A DNA stretch of 11,075 bases from Asterionellopsis glacialis (taxonomy: Eukaryota; Bacillariophyta; Plagiogrammaphyceae; Rhaphoneidales; Asterionellopsidaceae): the NCBI GenBank assembly GCA_014885115.2, contig WKLE02000869.1, positions 6,955 through 18,029 on the forward strand. Direction: 5' to 3'. The notes beneath the pieces were generated by a model that saw only the letters and a program-made list of their open reading frames with translations, made no database searches and had not been told where the DNA came from. Shown piece after piece: positions 8,007 through 11,075 of this stretch. A program made the position numbers and the translations under genes. Within the stretch, counting starts at the first letter, position 1. The number at the start of each line of letters is the position of its first letter.

Positions 8007-9219
8007 ATGGTAAGTATTCGAAACTCTTCGTGGTTGGGCAATGGTTATTCTCAGTCCCTCTTTTGATGTTTCAAGAAAATCAAAGTGATGAAGGGAGCTT
8101 TCGCCATTTTCTTTCCCGCGAGATTGCAAAAGACACCATACGAAATCCTTGCGGTGACGACGGACGGTTCTTGTGTCAACCGTATTTCCTAGTGGATTTG
8201 TACGAAGGAATCTTTGGCGGAAAAATTATGCATTTTTTCATGAATGGGCCATATTATGACGTTGACATTGATCGTAATAAGGTTCATAGCAATTGCAAAC
8301 TTGGACCCCAAAGCATACCTGCACTCTTCTTTATAATGTTTTCTCACTCTATTTGATTTTCTTTTGCATGTTTGATCAAACACAGTCAAAGAATTTTTTT
8401 GCGGCGTTAGACGACTCTGACAACGAGGGCGACGCTGCCCCCGTTGTTAGCAAGAAGAAGGAAAGCTCCAACAAGAAGCCTTCCACCAAGCCTGTCGAAC
8501 CCTCTAAGCCTGATCAAAGACGAAAGCCCAACAACAACGACCGTAATACAAAAGGTGGACGTGGAGGTCGCGTAGCACCCCGTGATGGAAAACGTGCTTA
8601 TGATCGTCGTTCCGGAACTGGACGCGGAAAGGAGGTCAAAAAGGGTGGCGGAGGAGCACGCAACTGGGGATCCGACAAAAATGAAGCTCGCAAGAACGAG
8701 GGATCCATCAAGGAGGAGAACATAGAGAAAAAGGAAGAAGAGAAAACCGAGGAGGAACCTAAAGTGGAAGAGGAACCCGAACCTGAACCTGAACCAGAGC
8801 CCGAGGAAGACAAAACTTTGTCTTACGAAGAATACTTGGCACAAAAGGAAGAAGAAAAGAAAGCAAACGAAGCTTTGGCCGCAAAGGAAGTCCGAGAGGT
8901 CGAGAACGAGTTCGCCAATGCCGTTGCTAAGATTTCCGTCGAAGAAGATTTCCTTGTCATGGGAGGCGGAAAGTCCAAGCGTGTCAGAGAAAAGAAGAGC
9001 GAAAAGAAGGCATTCACCGACGTTGGTTTCAGAGCGGCCAATCCCAATGCTGGCGGCGATGATAGGAGAGATCGCCGCGGCGGAGACAGGCGGGACCGTG
9101 GTGGACGTGGTGGCCGCGGTGGACGTGGAGGACGTGGTGGCCGAGGCGGCAGGGGTGGCCGTGGACGTGGACCCAAGGAACTCAACGCTCTCGACCCCTC
9201 AGCATTTCCTTCGCTTTAA
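8007..9219 (+). CDS. STM1: Stm1/HABP4/SERBP1-like ribosome- and RNA-binding protein
   Basis: Family members bind 80S ribosomes and mRNA, and protect idle ribosomes (Stm1, SERBP1). Coding exons are 8007-8009 (the ATG alone) and 8386-9219, giving 278 aa. The N-terminus MSKNFFAALDDSDNEGD is typical of the family. The core signature KRAYDRRSGTGRGKE then KKGGGGARNWG lies at 70-96. An acidic Lys/Glu linker with a Glu-Pro repeat (131-142) is followed by LSYEEYLAQK (146-155) and FTDVGFRAANP (211-221). Seven GGR triplets plus GRG (240-263, DNA 9100-9171) form an RGG box, a usual target of arginine methylation and an RNA-binding element. The C-terminus ends FPSL, as in many plant and algal relatives. 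Cytoplasm is the expected location. A longer frame from 8293 exists only because intron sequence happens to be open; its hydrophobic lead is not part of the protein. Confidence 0.9.
8010..8385 (+). other. Intron directly after the start codon (376 bp)
   Basis: The donor is AAAATG|GTAAGT, an almost ideal site right after the ATG. The acceptor is CAAACACAG|TCAAAG, preceded by a T-rich tract. Splicing gives M-SKNFF, the expected family N-terminus, and keeps the downstream frame. Start-adjacent introns are frequent in translation-related genes of several eukaryotes and can hold transcription or splicing control signals. Confidence 0.85.
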
Positions 9220-9614
9220 TTTGCATCAAGTGATGTGGATGTATGGTCGGTGGACGGCGCGTCTTCAAAGGAGACTCGCTCTGAGGTAAAGCAGGGGTAT
9301 TATTACCAGTTTAGTCCTTGAAACGCAGCGGTGGGGCTTGTGAGAACATGGAAGCTAGTTGGAAAAGATTTTGCGAGGTCAGTGCCTGTACTGCCTCCTT
9401 AGAGATACTGCAAAGAGTGACAAACGAAATTCAAAAGGCCTTTAAGGAACAAAAAGAGAATAAATGCGGCGAATATACTTTGTCAACAGGAATTGAACTT
9501 AAACAATAAATGAATAGATTTCACAATCATTCTTTTTTCAAAAAAAGTGAGATATTAGCATTATGCATTTGTATTTCGAGGAAAAAAAAATTGTATTTTT
9601 TACCACTCTACATG
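9220..9614. other. Convergent intergenic region with candidate polyadenylation signals
   Basis: It lies between the stops of the Stm1-like gene (plus) and the FkbM gene (minus), so it holds both 3' UTRs. AATAAA occurs at 9459-9464 and 9505-9510 on the plus strand, plausible for the Stm1-like transcript. A 53-codon frame from the ATG at 9348 has no recognisable features, and I treat it as UTR. Long T and A runs occur at 9531-9600. Confidence 0.55.
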
Positions 9615-10769
9615 TTATGGGGTTTTGGTTTCCCCGGCATTGGAACCTTGTTTCCTAGCTTTTTCTGCCTTTTTCCTTTTCCTTTTCGCCCCTGGTGTTT
9701 CGAATGTCATGGCCGTTTCGGTATCCAGCTTTTCCATTGCAGATTCATGGATAAAGGCTTGCTCTCCCCATGTAGATAGTCTTATAAAATATTTATATCC
9801 ATTTTTTTCGAAAAGTTTTAGAAGATTCTGATTTGGACGCTCGACCGTAAGAACAGAAATGGTATACTTATCCAAGGGAAATGAGCTCCTATATGAGTGT
9901 AATGGTAGAGAAAATGCAATTCAAACATTTTGATAGTGTTAGATCTCATACCAAAAATAACAGGGATATTGCAACCGAAAAGCGAAAGATCTCTGGAACA
10001 GCGTCGAAGCAAATGAGGCAAGTACGTACATGATGAATTCTTCAGCACCTTCGACGTCGAGCGATACGTAATCAATAGTCTTTGGTGCATTGAAACGTTC
10101 CAGGATTTCAGATAGTGTTACGGTATACCTTAATTTTGATTCTCTTTCAATTTGAGGTTTTCGCTTGTTATCAAAATGATCCCCAACAATGCCTCCATGA
10201 TCAGCAAACCCAAAAACAAACTTAATTTCTTCCTTGCGCTCTTTCCCCACAACAGCAGCTACCACTTGGCAATCTCTGTACGTAAGATTCGACCAATACA
10301 TTGGGTTTGGTTCAATGCAAAGACCATTCCATCCCAACTCTCTCTCAAGTGCATATGTGTTGGAGAGAAACGTGGCGTCATTAGCTGCTAAATCTATAAA
10401 AAATCCTTTTTTCTTCCCCCGAAATAAAGCATTGATCATTTGATCTTGATTCGCCTGGGAAAACCACTTTTTATCAGGCTCAAGTGTATCACTCAGATGC
10501 TTATGGTCTCCGTAGAATACTTCCACAGAATGCCACCCATCATTATGATTCAATCTTGCTCCCGTATTTGCAGTATTGGTGTTAGTAGAGGACGATCCAC
10601 CACAAGTGCTAACCTCATCAAGATGCTGTTGTCGCATATTGGCAGATTGATTTAGTTTTGTATGAATATGGCCAAAGAAAACCCCAGAGAGGAAAACAAT
10701 CGAGAATAGCAAAGGTCCACCAAGGCCTGTCTTCTTTGATTTTTCTGATCGGGTACTTAATGTCACCAT
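9615..10769 (-). CDS. FkbM-family methyltransferase with N-terminal membrane anchor, two exons
   Basis: It is probably a SAM-dependent O-methyltransferase of the FkbM fold; the substrate is unknown, perhaps a glycan or other secretory-pathway product. Exons are 10769-10030 and 9888-9615, giving 337 aa. A short basic N-terminus (RSEKSKK) precedes one hydrophobic segment (about 16-33), which suggests a type II membrane protein of the ER or Golgi. A Ser/Thr/Asn-rich stalk follows. WFSQANQDQ (102-110) opens the domain. FFIDLAANDATF (123-134) sits at the SAM-binding loop, though the usual DxGAN reads DLAAN. LCIEPNP (150-156) and IDYVSLDVEGAEEFIM (232-247) are strong family motifs. Exon 2 continues with SSFPLDKY and SVLTVERPN, then STWGEQAFIHES. 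The tail is unusually basic (KRKRKKAEKARK) before the stop. It converges on the Stm1-like gene. Confidence 0.88.
9889..10029 (-). other. Intron of the FkbM-type gene (141 bp)
   Basis: The donor is ATCAT|GTACGT (exon ends at 10030) and the acceptor is CATATAG|GAGCTC (exon resumes at 9888). The split codon becomes ATG (Met247) and the joined protein reads EEFIM-SSFPLDKY, which restores the family pattern G-A-E...M-x-x-F-P. A second AG three bases on (TAGGAG|C) would also keep the frame, giving EEFI-ISFPLDKY. Confidence 0.87.
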
Positions 10770-11075
10770 CGTTCTTAGCTTTATCTTTCTGGCGTGAAGC
10801 TGTTTCCCAATGTCAATGCTATTTTACTACTTGACTAGAGAGTCCCTGTTTGTTCCTTGTTGTACCATCACCGTCGTCTTCAAGAGAGTTCAGCAACATA
10901 CACGGGAAACATTCCGTGTAATTTGCTGGGGCTTGCTACCTTCAGATTTAAAAAAAATTGTATTCGGACATGGCTGTCTCGCGACCGTTAAATAAATTGT
11001 GGTGTTTTCTATCAATTTGCGTGTAGTTGGCTCGTACCGGTACGAACTTTTTTTTTGGCGATACTGTAAAACTAG
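10770..11075. promoter_or_regulatory. Upstream region of the FkbM-type gene with a 14-bp palindrome
   Basis: No gene is supported; a short plus-strand frame at 10810-10995 lacks any recognisable feature. The region should hold the promoter and 5' UTR of the minus-strand FkbM gene. TCGTACCGGTACGA (11032-11045) is a perfect 14-bp palindrome about 265 bp upstream of the ATG, followed by a T-run. Confidence 0.45.
11032..11045. promoter_or_regulatory. Perfect 14-bp palindrome TCGTACCGGTACGA
   Basis: The two halves TCGTACC and GGTACGA are exact reverse complements with no spacer. It is GC-richer than its surroundings and sits upstream of the FkbM-type gene, so a dimeric transcription factor site is possible. 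What binds it is unknown. Confidence 0.45.

Noticed and set aside
8293..8385. Plus-strand extension of the Stm1-like frame with a hydrophobic lead, resembling a signal peptide
   Set aside because: It lies inside an intron with strong splice sites; splicing from ATG 8007 gives the expected family N-terminus.
8407..9185. Long minus-strand open frames opposite the Stm1-like gene
   Set aside because: They mirror its repetitive GGR, Glu/Lys and Glu-Pro codons, giving Pro-, Ser- or Phe-rich nonsense with no family signature.
9348..9509. 53-codon plus-strand frame after the Stm1-like gene
   Set aside because: It has no recognisable motif, lies in the expected 3' UTR and overlaps likely polyadenylation signals.
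10810..10995. 61-codon plus-strand frame upstream of the FkbM-type gene
   Set aside because: It has no family features and sits in the promoter/5' UTR region of the opposite-strand gene.

Overview
The window looks like eukaryotic nuclear DNA, most likely from a diatom or another photosynthetic stramenopile. This is inference. It rests on short GT-AG introns with GTACGT or GTAAGT donors, a eukaryote-type cardiolipin synthase, an Stm1/HABP4 ribosome-associated protein, a membrane-anchored FkbM methyltransferase, and decayed repeat proteins of a kind I associate with diatom genomes. No bacterial operon logic, tRNA, rRNA or CRISPR array is visible.

The left half (about 1-5900) is visibly AT-rich and made of decaying mobile-element material. 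A minus-strand broken coding remnant reaches the left edge (1-391). Next comes a plus-strand pseudogene (copy A, about 890-2660) whose last ~440 codons are open across a 100-bp intron. A more degraded and 3'-truncated paralogue follows (copy B, about 3238-4221), at about 81% nucleotide identity to A over one hand-aligned 176-bp block. The last element is a decayed transposase-like gene (about 4712-5877), which I tentatively link to the Mutator-like group. The spacers hold palindromes, a cluster of TGACA/TGTCA pentamers and short 22-bp-spaced direct repeats.

The right half (about 5900-11075) is host-like, with three intact spliced genes. A cardiolipin synthase runs on the minus strand (7161 to 6055, two exons). 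An Stm1/HABP4/SERBP1-like protein runs on the plus strand (8007-9219); its first coding exon is only the ATG. An FkbM-type methyltransferase with an N-terminal membrane anchor runs on the minus strand (10769 to 9615, two exons). The first two diverge from an 845-bp shared upstream region that carries a stable hairpin next to a T13 tract (A13 on the minus strand), a possible SINE-like insertion. The last two converge. The three genes have unrelated housekeeping jobs (mitochondrial lipid, ribosome binding, secretory-pathway methylation), so their adjacency need not mean shared function.

The most interesting signal is the pairing of the copy A/B family with transposase remnants in one orientation. 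It suggests a two-gene, intron-bearing transposon whose first protein is uncharacterised.
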